DNA of 64,000 nucleotides from CALBPI01 sp038529355 (lineage in GTDB: Bacteria; Pseudomonadota; Gammaproteobacteria; Steroidobacterales; Woeseiaceae). The position numbers and the translations under genes were made by a program. Numbering within the stretch: the first letter of the stretch is position 1; each line of letters begins with the position of its first letter. The notes beneath the pieces are model-generated. The model was not told the DNA's origin, did no database searches, and saw only the letters and a list, made by a program, of their open reading frames with translations. The stretch is from positions 89,543 to 153,542 of the forward strand of contig JBCBDU010000002.1 of NCBI GenBank assembly GCA_038529355.1. Reading direction: 5' to 3'. This document shows, one piece after another, positions 33,177-42,675 of the stretch.

Positions 33177-34850
33177 ATGGTCAGAGCAGCGGTACATCGC
33201 GGACCGGTTGTCGACGTTGCGGCGCCACAACACGCCGCGCCGGAATGGTGGCGTGGCGCGGTCGTTTATCAAATCTATCCGCGCAGTTTTTACGACAGCA
33301 ACAATGACGGCATCGGCGATCTGTCCGGCATTGTGCAAAAACTCGACTACGTGGCAGGTCTTGGCGTCGACGCTATCTGGATCTCGCCGTTTTTCCAGTC
33401 GCCGATGAAGGACTTCGGTTACGACATCAGCGACTATCGGCAAGTTGACCCGATCTTTGGCAACCTCGATGACTTCGATGCCCTGGTCGAAGCGACACAC
33501 CAGCGCGGCCTCAAACTGATCATCGACCAGGTGTTAAGTCACAGTTCCAGCGAACATCGCTGGTTTCGCGAAAGCAGTCGCAGCCGCGACAATGCGTTTT
33601 CCAACTGGTATGTGTGGGCCGACCCCAAACCTGATGGCTCGCCACCGAACAACTGGCTGTCGATTTTCGGTGGTTCGGCGTGGCAATGGGAAGCACGCCG
33701 CGAGCAATACTACCTGCACAACTTTCTCACCAGCCAACCCGATCTGAACTATCACGAACCGCAAGTCGTCGAACAAATGCTCAGTGAATTGCGGTTCTGG
33801 CTCGAGCGCGGCGTCGATGGCTTTCGCCTGGATGCGATCAACTTTTGCTATCACGATGCCCAGCTACGCGACAACCCTGCCAAACCCCGCGCGGAACGAC
33901 TGGGCAGAGGGTTTCGCACTGACAACCCGTACGCATGGCAGCGACACATCTACGACAATACGCGCCCCGAGAACATCGACTTCATCAAACGCATTCGCGC
34001 GTTGTGCGACGAGTATCCGGACATTACGACACTGGGCGAAATCTCCGCCGAAGATACTGACACAACCATGCGGGAATACACCGCCGGCAATGACAAATTG
34101 CACATGGCGTACAACTTCGATTTGTTGGCCGACGAGTTTTCGCTGGCACAGATTCGCCGGACGCTGGATGAGAGCCGCAGTGGGCATGCCGCAGGTTGGC
34201 CGTGCCGGGCAATTGGCAATCACGACGTGCAACGCGTGGCTTCGCGCTGGGCGGGTGACATGCCGTCGGTCGCACGCGTTAAATTGTTGAACGCACTCGT
34301 GCTGGCATTGCGCGGCACTGTGTGTACCTATCAGGGCGAAGAGCTCGGTCTGACCGAGGCCGACATTGAGAAAGAGCAGGTGCGCGATCCCTATGGCATT
34401 GCGTTCTGGCCGAACTTTAAAGGGCGTGATGGATGCCGCACGCCGTTGCCGTGGGATGATATCAGCCCGGCCGCGGGCTTTAGCCAGGCAGAGCCCTGGT
34501 TACCGACGCCGGCGGAGCACCGCGATGCAGCGGTTGCCGCGCAATCTCGCGACAACGATTCTATTTTGAATGCCTACAGAACGTTTATCGATTGGCGCAA
34601 GCAGCACGCGGCGCTGATGTGGGGCGATATCGAGTGCGTCGATACACCTGCCGGCACACTTGCGTTCTATCGACAGCACGGCGAGCAGCGAATGTTCGTT
34701 GCCTTCAACTTCGGCAGTAGCGCAACGTCTCTGACGCTGGGCGACGGTGATCAACCGACGCTGCTCAGTGGGCACGGTTTGGGTGCGGCGACGCTGGGCA
34801 CGAATGTTGTTACGGTGCCGGCGCATACGGCGGCGTTCGTGCTGGTGTGA
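33177..34850 (+). CDS. Cytoplasmic GH13 alpha-glucosidase (oligo-glucosidase type)
   Basis: A 557-residue enzyme without signal peptide. WWRGAVVYQIYPRSFYDSNN, then DGIGDLSGI, is the classic start of the GH13 alpha-glucosidase/oligo-1,6-glucosidase group (GH13_23-like). Other regions: IIDQVLSHSSSEHRWF (I), GVDGFRLDAINFCYHD (II, nucleophile Asp), TLGEISAEDTD (III, acid/base Glu), AIGNHDVQRVASRW (IV). YQGEELGL and RTPLPW are further subfamily marks. A GGGGGA tract precedes ATG 33177. It is divergent from the GH97 operon and shares the operator region. It should release glucose from imported maltose or isomalto-oligosaccharides. Confidence 0.92.
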   Translation: MVRAAVHRGPVVDVAAPQHAAPEWWRGAVVYQIYPRSFYDSNNDGIGDLSGIVQKLDYVAGLGVDAIWISPFFQSPMKDFGYDISDYRQVDPIFGNLDDFDALVEATHQRGLKLIIDQVLSHSSSEHRWFRESSRSRDNAFSNWYVWADPKPDGSPPNNWLSIFGGSAWQWEARREQYYLHNFLTSQPDLNYHEPQVVEQMLSELRFWLERGVDGFRLDAINFCYHDAQLRDNPAKPRAERLGRGFRTDNPYAWQRHIYDNTRPENIDFIKRIRALCDEYPDITTLGEISAEDTDTTMREYTAGNDKLHMAYNFDLLADEFSLAQIRRTLDESRSGHAAGWPCRAIGNHDVQRVASRWAGDMPSVARVKLLNALVLALRGTVCTYQGEELGLTEADIEKEQVRDPYGIAFWPNFKGRDGCRTPLPWDDISPAAGFSQAEPWLPTPAEHRDAAVAAQSRDNDSILNAYRTFIDWRKQHAALMWGDIECVDTPAGTLAFYRQHGEQRMFVAFNFGSSATSLTLGDGDQPTLLSGHGLGAATLGTNVVTVPAHTAAFVLV

Positions 34851-34979
34851 GCGCGCCAGCGGGATATACGTAGCTCCGATTGCAAGACTCACGGGCTTGA
34901 CGGCCGGTATCTGTGCATTTATGCATGTCTAATCGACAAGCGGTGCGGACCAATCGCTACGAGCAGCGGGCTGGCGCCA

Positions 34980-36455
34980 TCAAAAACTGTTCGGCGGCAC
35001 AACGCTATCCACGATGAACAAACCATCGTATTCATCAGCGAGCGTCAGCGGCAGATTGATATCACCCCACGTCCAGGTTGGCGTTGGCAAGTTGATCCAT
35101 TCGTGGCCTTGCGTTGCCGGCGCATTCTCAAGATCGAGGAACAGCCAGGCGAGCCGACTGGCATAGAAAATGGATTCGAGACTGTTGTTCATCGGCGGCG
35201 CGATCGTGCGGATCGCCCCGTCCGGTAGTGCATGCTGCCCTCGATACATGTAAAAACCAACCGTATACATGCTGTCTTCAAGACTACGATGAACGATTGC
35301 ACCCATGCTGGCGTTTGGCGCAAGACCCGTCCCACGGTGGCGCAGGTGTGCGTTGTGCGCCCAGGCAATAATCTTGTCGTTGGAATAGATGCTCTGGCTC
35401 AAGCTGAGTAAATTGCTCGCCATACCGCGATCCCGTTCGACCGAGCCGCGGCCGAGCGTAAATCGCTGACCGGCCTGCTCGGCCCAGTCAGGACTGGTGC
35501 GGGCATACTGCGCGGCGATTTGAACATCGCGAGTTGAGAACTGACCATCTGCAGTAATAGTTGCAGCACTGGCTTCCAGTTCGTCTGCAATGAGCGCGTA
35601 ATCTACCTGAATCGTGGTTAGGTTCGATCTTAGCGCCACCATTGCCGCGTCCCCGTCACTGGTGGCACCAAGCGCTGCACGCACGAGCTGTGCATACGCA
35701 CGCTCAATCTCGAAAACCTGTACAGCGCGCTCGGCAGAGATTTTCTCGAACAGTGCGCGCGTGCGTTCCGCGCGCTCATTGAATCGCGTACCGCTAGCCT
35801 GCACGTCGAATCCGGTGATGCGCAGCGGGTTGGCTGTGGCCTGCGTTGAGCGCACATACTCGAGCAACTCAAGCACCGTCGGCGTTTGCCAGACACCGAA
35901 CAGGCAGCTATTCATCGCACTGCGCGCCGACGCAGAAACCAGCAACTCCTGAGCGCGCTCACAGTCAAACAAACCACCCTCGAAGGCGAGCACGTTGTAG
36001 CCCTGAGTCTCATGCAAATACTTGATCAGGCGAATCTTCGCCTGCGAATACTCCTCGGCGCCGTGCGTGCTCTCCCCAAGCAGAACCAAACGCTTGTCGG
36101 CAATCAATGCGTCGAAGAACTCAAGATCGGAAAAATCATCATCGACAGTGAGCGAGCGAATCACCTTCGCATGAGTCGCAAACCACTGCGAGGTTTCGGT
36201 CGCAACGAATGCCGCTGATGGGTCAGCTGCGGTGCGCAACTGCGAGTTGGTCAGCAAACCGCTGGGTGGCGGTGATGGTGCTGGCGCGGGCGGTGCCGCT
36301 GCGACATCCGGACTGCCGGAAGCGCCACCGCCGCACGCGGTGAGCATAATCAACAGAGCGCCAACAAGGCTCAGTTTGAGCCGTCCACGCACTATTGCCA
36401 TAACGGGAATCTGTCGCTTAACCATAACCTGTCGTCTGCTGCCAAGGCTGCTCAT
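34980..36455 (-). CDS. Erythromycin-esterase-family lipoprotein
   Basis: A 491-residue protein in the EreA/EreB superfamily, whose characterised members hydrolyse macrolide lactones, although most family members have unknown substrates. Family motifs: LVLLGESTHGAEEYSQAK (catalytic-type Glu and His), NVLAFEGGLFDCERAQELL, RITGFDVQASG, RDRGMASNLL and IIAWAHNAHLRHRG. A lipoprotein signal ends in LLIMLTAC, followed by Gly3 and a Pro/Ala linker. ATG 36455, 36425 and 36401 are all possible starts. Cell-surface attachment is unusual for a resistance enzyme and argues for a different esterase role. No resistance or mobile gene is adjacent. Confidence 0.85.
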   Translation of the reverse strand: MSSLGSRRQVMVKRQIPVMAIVRGRLKLSLVGALLIMLTACGGGASGSPDVAAAPPAPAPSPPPSGLLTNSQLRTAADPSAAFVATETSQWFATHAKVIRSLTVDDDFSDLEFFDALIADKRLVLLGESTHGAEEYSQAKIRLIKYLHETQGYNVLAFEGGLFDCERAQELLVSASARSAMNSCLFGVWQTPTVLELLEYVRSTQATANPLRITGFDVQASGTRFNERAERTRALFEKISAERAVQVFEIERAYAQLVRAALGATSDGDAAMVALRSNLTTIQVDYALIADELEASAATITADGQFSTRDVQIAAQYARTSPDWAEQAGQRFTLGRGSVERDRGMASNLLSLSQSIYSNDKIIAWAHNAHLRHRGTGLAPNASMGAIVHRSLEDSMYTVGFYMYRGQHALPDGAIRTIAPPMNNSLESIFYASRLAWLFLDLENAPATQGHEWINLPTPTWTWGDINLPLTLADEYDGLFIVDSVVPPNSF

Positions 36456-36546
36456 ACAATGACGGAGACAGGCAACAAGTTCCAGTTTGATGCTTCCAGA
36501 TCAGAAGGCTCGCGCCACACTTCATAGTGGCCATCCGTGGATTACC

Positions 36547-36969
36547 TCAAAGCAGATCCTTTATCTTCAGTCTCAGCTCATCCGGGTTCGTGCGCCCTTT
36601 CACAATGAAATCAACGACAAAATCATGCGCCAGCGCTTGCTGGCGTTCGTCGGAGCGTTCTGACGAGCTAAACATCATCACCACACAGGCCTCGTAATCA
36701 TCGTCTGCGTTCCGCATCTCGTTGAAGCGGGTAAGAAATTCGAAACCGTCAACGCGTGGCATATTGATATCCAGGAACATAACCACCGGCGGAAAATCTC
36801 GACCATGACGTTCCTTGTTTTCTTCATAGGCGGCCAAAAAATCGAGCGCTTCCTGACCATCGCTAGCCTCAAAGATTTTTGTGTCATAGCCCGTCTTGGA
36901 AAGGTCACGTGACAGAAGATAGCGGTCAAGCTCGTCATCATCAATGATCAGTGCAGATACTTCACTCAC
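36547..36969 (-). CDS. Receiver-only response regulator
   Basis: A single CheY-like receiver domain of 140 residues. The acidic pocket is IIDDDELD (residues 8-15), the phosphoacceptor is Asp67 in FLDINMPRVDG, the switch Ser lies in MMFSSSER, and the conserved Lys is in FIVKGRTN. This layout, with an extended loop before the Asp, is typical of Rcp1-type regulators that pair with phytochrome-like or PAS kinases. There is no output domain. Its ATG overlaps the stop of the kinase gene, so kinase and regulator are made together. Confidence 0.93.
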   Translation of the reverse strand: MSEVSALIIDDDELDRYLLSRDLSKTGYDTKIFEASDGQEALDFLAAYEENKERHGRDFPPVVMFLDINMPRVDGFEFLTRFNEMRNADDDYEACVVMMFSSSERSDERQQALAHDFVVDFIVKGRTNPDELRLKIKDLL

Positions 36970-38810
36970 GCTAATTCCCCTCGATGCGGTATCTTCAACT
37001 CGAATCGTGTGCCTGCGTCGCTGGTCACCAGATGGATCTCACCACCCAACGATTCAATATGTTTTTTTACGATGTACAAACCTAGACCTGAGCCGGAGAT
37101 ATTAGTGTGAAAGCGTCTAAACATCTCATACGGTGCTGCGCTATCGGCGTCAGGTATACCCAACCCGTTGTCTTGGATTGACAGTTCAAGGAAACCAAGC
37201 CGCTTAGTGGCGGTGACCTCAACAAAGGAGTCATCCCGGTTCGGGTCGGCGTATTTAATCCCGTTCGAGACGAGGTTGTATAAGATTTGATAGATGCGTA
37301 TGTACGGTAAGTGCACCTGCTTCACGCAATCGACTGAGGCACGCACGACGACACCCGAATCTTCGCGCAGCGATCGCGTATTCTCCAGGACTTCTTGGAT
37401 AATGGTCTCCAACTCGATCGGCTCCGACGGTGTTTCTGTCAACTCAGCTTTGGCAGCATCAAGAATGCCCAACACCATCACTTCCATCGCATCGGCGCGC
37501 GCTTCGATCTTGCGTGCGTTTAGTTTTGCCTCTTCCAGATTTCCAGCATCGATATCTTCACGCATGTACGACGCAACACGGCGAATTGATGTCAGCGGCC
37601 CTTTCAGATCGTGAGAGGTGCGATAGGCGAACTGTGCCAACTCGTCGTTGGATCGCTCGAGTTCGCGGCGAATGGCGACAATTTCGGTAATGTCCCAGTT
37701 TACGCCGATCATCCTTAGCGGCGCGCCATCAGCACCCAGCACAACATCCGCGACGCCCTGGATCGTGCGTACGGTTCCATCCGGCCAAACGATGCGAAAC
37801 ACCGCATCAAACTTCTCGTTATTGGTTAACGCCTGTTGGATTTGCGCTTCCGCCGGCCCCCGATCGTCAGAGTGCAAACCAGTTTGCCAGGCCTCGTAGG
37901 CACCACTGAAATCATTCTCTTCGATGCCATACAGCGCATACATCTGTTGATCCCAAATTAAGGCGTCGGTGCGTACGTTCCATTCCCAAACACCAACACC
38001 AGACGCGCCCAACGCCAGCACAAGCCTGCGGTTGAGTTCGTTGATTTCGCGGCGCGCTTCGAATTCGACGGTACGATCGATGGTGACGCCGGACAGCGCC
38101 TCCAACTCACCGTTCGCGTTGCGATGGATAGACCCATCGGTTTGCAGGTGTCGCTCTTGTTCGCCAACCGTCATGCGATAGACCACAGTGAAGTTCGCAT
38201 CGGCATGGCGACCAGGAGACGTGGCATGCTGCATTGTTCTGCTAAACAGCTCGCGATCCTCGGCCAAGACGCGCGCTAGGTACTGCTCAGTTGTCAAAGG
38301 CTCGTCCTGCTCGCTAAGGCCTAGTAGTTTTTTGATACCCGGTGTCCATTGACGCGTGCCGCTTTCCATATCCCAATGCCAATGCCCGAGCTTGCCAATG
38401 CGCTCACCCTCAAGCATGCGGTGGAGTAGCGTTTCGCGCTCTACCGCAAGGCTCTTGCGGTCATCAATATCTTCGAAGATGCCGTGCAAACCCACAAGCT
38501 CACCAGACTCAAACACCGGCTCGCCAATCGCACGCACCCAACAGATTCTGCCGCGCGCTGTTTGCAGTTGCAGCTCAACGTCCCAAGGCTTCTCTTGTTC
38601 AATACCCTCTTGAACACACCGCTCGATGATTGGGCGATGCTCGGGAATGTAATAGTTGATTGCCGTTTCGAGGACGATGGGCTTGGTCGGATCCTCTTCG
38701 TGAATGGCGTAGGTCGCCGGACTCCACAGACAGACGTTCTGCTGCACATCGACCGTCCACGTACCGATCCTGCGCGTTCGCTCCAGCAGATTGAGCAATG
38801 AGTTTTCCAT
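36966..38810 (-). CDS. Multi-PAS sensor histidine kinase
   Basis: A 614-residue soluble kinase with no transmembrane segment. Three PAS/PAC repeats occupy about residues 1-375 (WSPATYAIHEEDPTKPIVLE; HWDMESGTRQWTPGIKKLLG; VGVWEWNVRTDALIWDQQMY then ALYGIEENDF). The HisKA domain has the phosphoacceptor His400 in FAYRTSHDLKGPLTSIRR. The ATPase has an N-box (YNLVSNGIKYADPNRDD), a G1 box (QDNGLGIPD) and a G2 region (GSGLGLYIVKKHIESLGGEI). It phosphorylates the overlapping downstream receiver protein. The cytoplasmic signal is unknown; no heme- or flavin-binding Cys motif was identified. Confidence 0.92.
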   Translation of the reverse strand: MENSLLNLLERTRRIGTWTVDVQQNVCLWSPATYAIHEEDPTKPIVLETAINYYIPEHRPIIERCVQEGIEQEKPWDVELQLQTARGRICWVRAIGEPVFESGELVGLHGIFEDIDDRKSLAVERETLLHRMLEGERIGKLGHWHWDMESGTRQWTPGIKKLLGLSEQDEPLTTEQYLARVLAEDRELFSRTMQHATSPGRHADANFTVVYRMTVGEQERHLQTDGSIHRNANGELEALSGVTIDRTVEFEARREINELNRRLVLALGASGVGVWEWNVRTDALIWDQQMYALYGIEENDFSGAYEAWQTGLHSDDRGPAEAQIQQALTNNEKFDAVFRIVWPDGTVRTIQGVADVVLGADGAPLRMIGVNWDITEIVAIRRELERSNDELAQFAYRTSHDLKGPLTSIRRVASYMREDIDAGNLEEAKLNARKIEARADAMEVMVLGILDAAKAELTETPSEPIELETIIQEVLENTRSLREDSGVVVRASVDCVKQVHLPYIRIYQILYNLVSNGIKYADPNRDDSFVEVTATKRLGFLELSIQDNGLGIPDADSAAPYEMFRRFHTNISGSGLGLYIVKKHIESLGGEIHLVTSDAGTRFELKIPHRGELA

Positions 38811-39116
38811 CTAGAGATCCATCATCTTTCTGAAAACACCCATGCGCAAAACGCACGATACGCAGTTCAATCGAGACTTATCGACTGCCAATACCAGAGC
38901 TTTAGCTGGCAAACTCGGCTCCTTTCCGTGGATATGGCGATTGCATCCAGATTTTCCTGGCCCGCAAGCGACTCAAATTCGCGAAACGTCGTGATTTTGA
39001 GTGATGTCGTTGCCCTACGGATCCGGTTGTACAATCAGCGTCGCGGCTTGATACGCTTCGCGTTTCCACGAAAATCGAAGCTAAAAAATCGGCTCGATGA
39101 ACCCTGGAGAGGCGTC
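38811..39116. other. Intergenic region (306 bp) before the orphan secreted protein gene
   Basis: Divergent spacer between the histidine kinase and the gene at 39117. It contains a possible -10 element TACAAT (39030-39035) without a well-spaced -35. No reading frame with coding character, repeat or RNA structure was recognised. Confidence 0.4.
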
Positions 39117-39911
39117 ATGTCCAGAACGCTAATACTCATTTGTGTCATCGGCATAATCGGCGCGACACAAATACTGTCTGCCGAGAAACTGCCTTATCAG
39201 CAGGCAACAGGTGTCACCGATAGCAACGGCAAGCGGATTCTGAAGTACTGGTCTGCGAGCAACGACCTGCACCCCGAGATGTCGGAACGCTATCTCCCCG
39301 ACAATCCCGCATTCGACGGCGCCGAGGTGTGGCATATCGGTGTGCGCGCAAACACGCTCGAGGACATTGCCGTCGGTGCGTTCACTCAGGCGGGCATGTC
39401 TGACGTCAAGCTGCTGGCACATCGCGACGGCAACCCGATCGCAGTAGCGGCTGCCGCCTCGCAACCACAAATCAAGATGACTGCGGTGATGGTGGAAGGA
39501 ACGCTCAACGGCAAACCCGCCCAAGGTATCGGCTATGCGTTCTATGGCCTTGATGACGATATCCCGGGCGTAAGCGCTTTCATGGCGCCGGCCGACGTTT
39601 TCGTCGCACTGGGGGGTCACTTGGTACCGGAGGTGCATTGGTATCTTGGCACAACAGAAGCGGACCACGACCTGATCGCCGAGGGTCGGCTGTCACCTCA
39701 GCAACAGGTCGACGAAGCCAGTTTGTTCTTTTCCGAATGGGTATTGGCCTATGTGATTTCGCTGAAAGGTATCCAGCAGCAATCACTGCAGATGATGCAA
39801 AGCTGGAGCAACGCCATGAATGTTTGCGCCGGTGACCCAAGTTGCACGGTCAGTCCGTCGGCAGATGGATCCGGCAACTGGGAGCCAACGATTTCGCACT
39901 CTGGCAACTAG
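39117..39911 (+). CDS. Secreted protein of unknown family (264 aa)
   Basis: It starts at ATG 39117 with a strong GGAGAGG ribosome site; the open frame from 38928 is not used. A signal peptide is present (MSRTLILICVIGIIGATQIL, then SAEK). The mature protein has segments WHIGVRANTLEDIAVGAFTQ, AVMVEGTLNGKPAQGIGYAF, VSAFMAPADVFVALGG and a helical region rich in Gln and Ser, ending with a Cys pair (NVCAGDPSCTVS) that may be disulfide-bonded. I do not recognise the family. It lies 208 bases upstream of the cytolysin-like lipoprotein gene on the same strand and may be functionally linked, though the gap argues for separate promoters. Confidence 0.7.
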   Translation: MSRTLILICVIGIIGATQILSAEKLPYQQATGVTDSNGKRILKYWSASNDLHPEMSERYLPDNPAFDGAEVWHIGVRANTLEDIAVGAFTQAGMSDVKLLAHRDGNPIAVAAAASQPQIKMTAVMVEGTLNGKPAQGIGYAFYGLDDDIPGVSAFMAPADVFVALGGHLVPEVHWYLGTTEADHDLIAEGRLSPQQQVDEASLFFSEWVLAYVISLKGIQQQSLQMMQSWSNAMNVCAGDPSCTVSPSADGSGNWEPTISHSGN

Positions 39912-40038
39912 GTCTCTAGCGCTCGTCCGTGCGATTTTCCCGAATGTGCTAACTGACGCCGCGCAGAGCGATGTCGATAGCATCGTTGGTGATTACGCAC
40001 TCCTTCTACAGCTAACACTGTCTCCCGTCGCAAGAATT

Positions 40039-40071
40039 TTCGACCTGTCGCGACACTTTCGACGCTTCTCC
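40039..40071 (+). promoter_or_regulatory. Candidate ECF-type promoter motif before the cytolysin-like gene
   Basis: TTCGACCTG (40039-40047), nine variable bases, then TTTCG (40057-40061) and a CGCTTC-type element. An ungapped alignment of these 33 bases with 46114-46146, upstream of the lipoprotein gene 46178, gives 24 identities by eye. Both lie 30-50 bases before the start codons, which is promoter distance. Confidence 0.5.
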
Positions 40072-40119
40072 TAACAAGACCATTCAAACCGCCGGCGCAG
40101 ACCGGCTCAGGATCTTGTT

Positions 40120-42675
40120 ATGACAAATTTGAACAGCAAATTGATTACGTTGATGTTGGCGATCACACTTGCCGCCTGCGGCGGCGGTGGCGGTGGCGGC
40201 AGCGGCAGTGCACCTGTCACACCGCCGCCCGTGGGAGGTGGTGGTAGTGGCGGCGGCGGTGACCCAGCCGACCCCGATCCGGACGCATTTCTTGCTGCAT
40301 TGCCGGCGTGGGATGCCTTTGCACCGAAGACGCGCGACGAAGCCAACGAAGGCGTGGAAATTGTCGACGCCAGCGAAGCGCCGGTCATCGAAGACGTTAC
40401 GGACCCGAACAACAACCTGAAAGTGTGCACGACGGAAAAGGTCGACTTCTACAACACACCCGAAGAGTATGTGATGTTCTCGCCACCGACGAACGTGCTG
40501 TATCCGGGCGCGCTGGTAGTCGGCGAATCGCTGCGCGATGGCGCAACCGCTGGCGACATCCTGCCTATCAACGTAGCGCAACGCACGCCGGTCACTGTCA
40601 CGATCGCCGCCTGCAACATCGTCAACAACTTTCGTGAGGTGCAACCAACGCTTGCCGCAATCAACAGCGCTGTTTCAGACATTATTTCGGAAGCCGAGCA
40701 ATTGAATGCGGACTGCATTAACGCGCAAGGCAACCTGCGGGTGGAAACCTATCGCAACGAACGCCAGCGCGCGCTGCGCGCCGGCATTTCAGGCCGCTAC
40801 TTCGGCTTTTCGGGCAGCGCATCGGGCAGTTTCAGTCAGCAGGCCAGCGAAAATTCAGTCGCCGCCGTATTCCGCGAAACGCTGTACACCGTGGATATTT
40901 CGGCACCACAAACTCCCGCTGGCTGGTTCAGCGACGCGTTCACACCCGAGCTGCTGCAACAGCAAATCGATCTCGGCACGATGGGTGCTGATAATGTTCC
41001 TGCCTATGTCGCGCGCGTCACTTACGGGCGCATACTGACATCGACAATGACCTCGACCTATAGCGAGCAGGAGATGCGCGCTGCCTTTGAGTTCAAGTAC
41101 AACAATCCGGTTGCGCAAGTCACCGGCGATGCCGCTGCGCGCTCGCAAACCATTCGCGAACAATCGCGGCTGACGTTGTCCTATCTCGGCGGCTCCGCCG
41201 AGGCGACAACGGCCATGTTGCAGTCGAACGACTGGACGCAGTACTTTGGTGTTCCGGTGACGGCCTCAGATGCCGTACCGATTTCCTTCGAACTGCGCAG
41301 TGTCAGCGACAACGTCCCTGCCGTCGTACAGGAATTCACCTCGTACGATCGTACGACCTGCACTGACAAGCTAGGCGGAGATGAAACCTTCACCTTCTCC
41401 AACGAACTGATTTTCGACCCGGAGTTCAGCGCAGCAGGTCAGCAAGTTGCCGTTGGTGATCTGGACGGGCGCAACGGTGACGACATTGTGTGGGCTGCGA
41501 GCGGCGCGTCCGCGCGCGGCGAAATCGCTGTGGCCTTCTCGAATGGTGATGGCACCTTTGAGGCCCTGTCGCTGGGCGAGCACACCGCCGTCAACGGCGA
41601 GCTTGGCAACTTCACACTACAACTGATGGATGTCGATGCCGATGGGTGCAAGGACATCGTATTGAACCTGCTCGGCAATGGCCGCAACACCGCATACGTC
41701 GTGTTCGTCAAAGGCGATGCCAATCGCGAATTTGTCTACTCGGCGCCGCAGGAGCTCGCTTCTGCCGGAGCATGGCAAGAACATACGCCGTTTGCCGGTC
41801 AGATGGACGCACAACTTGGCGCCGACCTCGTCTTCAACAATGTACCCAACAGTGTCACCCGCAATAGCACCTACACTGCGTTGGCGGTGGATACGACCGT
41901 ACCGGGGTTTGACCTGGAAACTGGCGTGTTGTTCGAGCCTCTGCAGCGATTTGATATCGATCTGAACTTCTCAAACTACGACTTCACCTACGTTGCAGAT
42001 TTTAATGGCGACGGCTTTGATGACATCGCCTGGCAAGTGCTCAGCGACGTGGACAACCGCCGTTGGTTTGCCATGGGTTCGGCAAACGGCCTGACCGGCG
42101 TCCGTTTTCAGGACCTGCGGGGCAACTGGGCACGCTTCACAAGCGTGCTCGGCGATGCCACTGGCGATGGACTCGCCGATATCGTTGAGCCACGTGCGCT
42201 GGGCACATGGGAAGCATTCACTGTCTTTATCGGCGAAGGGTCAGGCTCTGCTGCGAATGCAGACGCAGATGTTCTTGACCCGCATACACCCAAGGCGCGC
42301 AATCGTACGCCGGAAGATATCGCGATCCGGGATTTGTTCGGCCCCGCTCAAGACAGCGGTTCACCCGGCGGCCTGGCTGCGTGGTCATCGGACATCTACC
42401 TCGTTGATGTCGATGGCAACGGAACCGACGACATGCTGATCAACGACAAGGGCTATGGCAACAACCTGACGAATTCGATTGGCGTAGGGCTCGCCATTGC
42501 CGGCGGCTCGGAGTTCACCTTCACGCGGGTCGCACAAACGTTGGCGCCTGCCGAGGACTGGTCGCAATACCGGCTGCTCAGCGGCGACATCAATGACGAC
42601 GGGCGTACGGATGTGTTGTGGATCTCCAACGCGGCAGTCAACAGTGTTTTCGCCGCGGTAGCGCGGGGGGAATGA
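40120..42675 (+). CDS. Cytolysin-like (CDC/thiol-activated cytolysin family) lipoprotein fused to FG-GAP propeller
   Basis: An 851-residue lipoprotein (lipobox LAAC, then Gly7 and a Gly/Pro linker). Residues about 85-420 match cholesterol-dependent cytolysins in order: YPGAL at 128-132, YTVDISAPQTPAGWF from 256 (compare YTVSADLPKNPSDLF of perfringolysin), VTYGR at 300-304, AAFEFKYNN, the diglycine YLGG at 355-358, and PISFELRSVSDN from 387 (compare PISYTSVFLKDN). These are the hallmarks of domains 1-3, including the pore-forming part. The membrane-binding domain 4 and its Trp-rich undecapeptide are absent. Instead FG-GAP/VCBS blades follow (VGDLDGRNGDDIVW, MDVDADGCKDIVL, ADFNGDGFDDIAW, VDVDGNGTDDMLI, GDINDDGRTDVLW). 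AGGAT precedes the ATG. The family is firm; pore formation is inference. Confidence 0.88.
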   Translation: MTNLNSKLITLMLAITLAACGGGGGGGSGSAPVTPPPVGGGGSGGGGDPADPDPDAFLAALPAWDAFAPKTRDEANEGVEIVDASEAPVIEDVTDPNNNLKVCTTEKVDFYNTPEEYVMFSPPTNVLYPGALVVGESLRDGATAGDILPINVAQRTPVTVTIAACNIVNNFREVQPTLAAINSAVSDIISEAEQLNADCINAQGNLRVETYRNERQRALRAGISGRYFGFSGSASGSFSQQASENSVAAVFRETLYTVDISAPQTPAGWFSDAFTPELLQQQIDLGTMGADNVPAYVARVTYGRILTSTMTSTYSEQEMRAAFEFKYNNPVAQVTGDAAARSQTIREQSRLTLSYLGGSAEATTAMLQSNDWTQYFGVPVTASDAVPISFELRSVSDNVPAVVQEFTSYDRTTCTDKLGGDETFTFSNELIFDPEFSAAGQQVAVGDLDGRNGDDIVWAASGASARGEIAVAFSNGDGTFEALSLGEHTAVNGELGNFTLQLMDVDADGCKDIVLNLLGNGRNTAYVVFVKGDANREFVYSAPQELASAGAWQEHTPFAGQMDAQLGADLVFNNVPNSVTRNSTYTALAVDTTVPGFDLETGVLFEPLQRFDIDLNFSNYDFTYVADFNGDGFDDIAWQVLSDVDNRRWFAMGSANGLTGVRFQDLRGNWARFTSVLGDATGDGLADIVEPRALGTWEAFTVFIGEGSGSAANADADVLDPHTPKARNRTPEDIAIRDLFGPAQDSGSPGGLAAWSSDIYLVDVDGNGTDDMLINDKGYGNNLTNSIGVGLAIAGGSEFTFTRVAQTLAPAEDWSQYRLLSGDINDDGRTDVLWISNAAVNSVFAAVARGE

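Noticed and set aside
34980..36455. A mobile macrolide-resistance gene
   Set aside because: No mobile element nearby, composition like its neighbours, and a lipoprotein signal is atypical for resistance enzymes.
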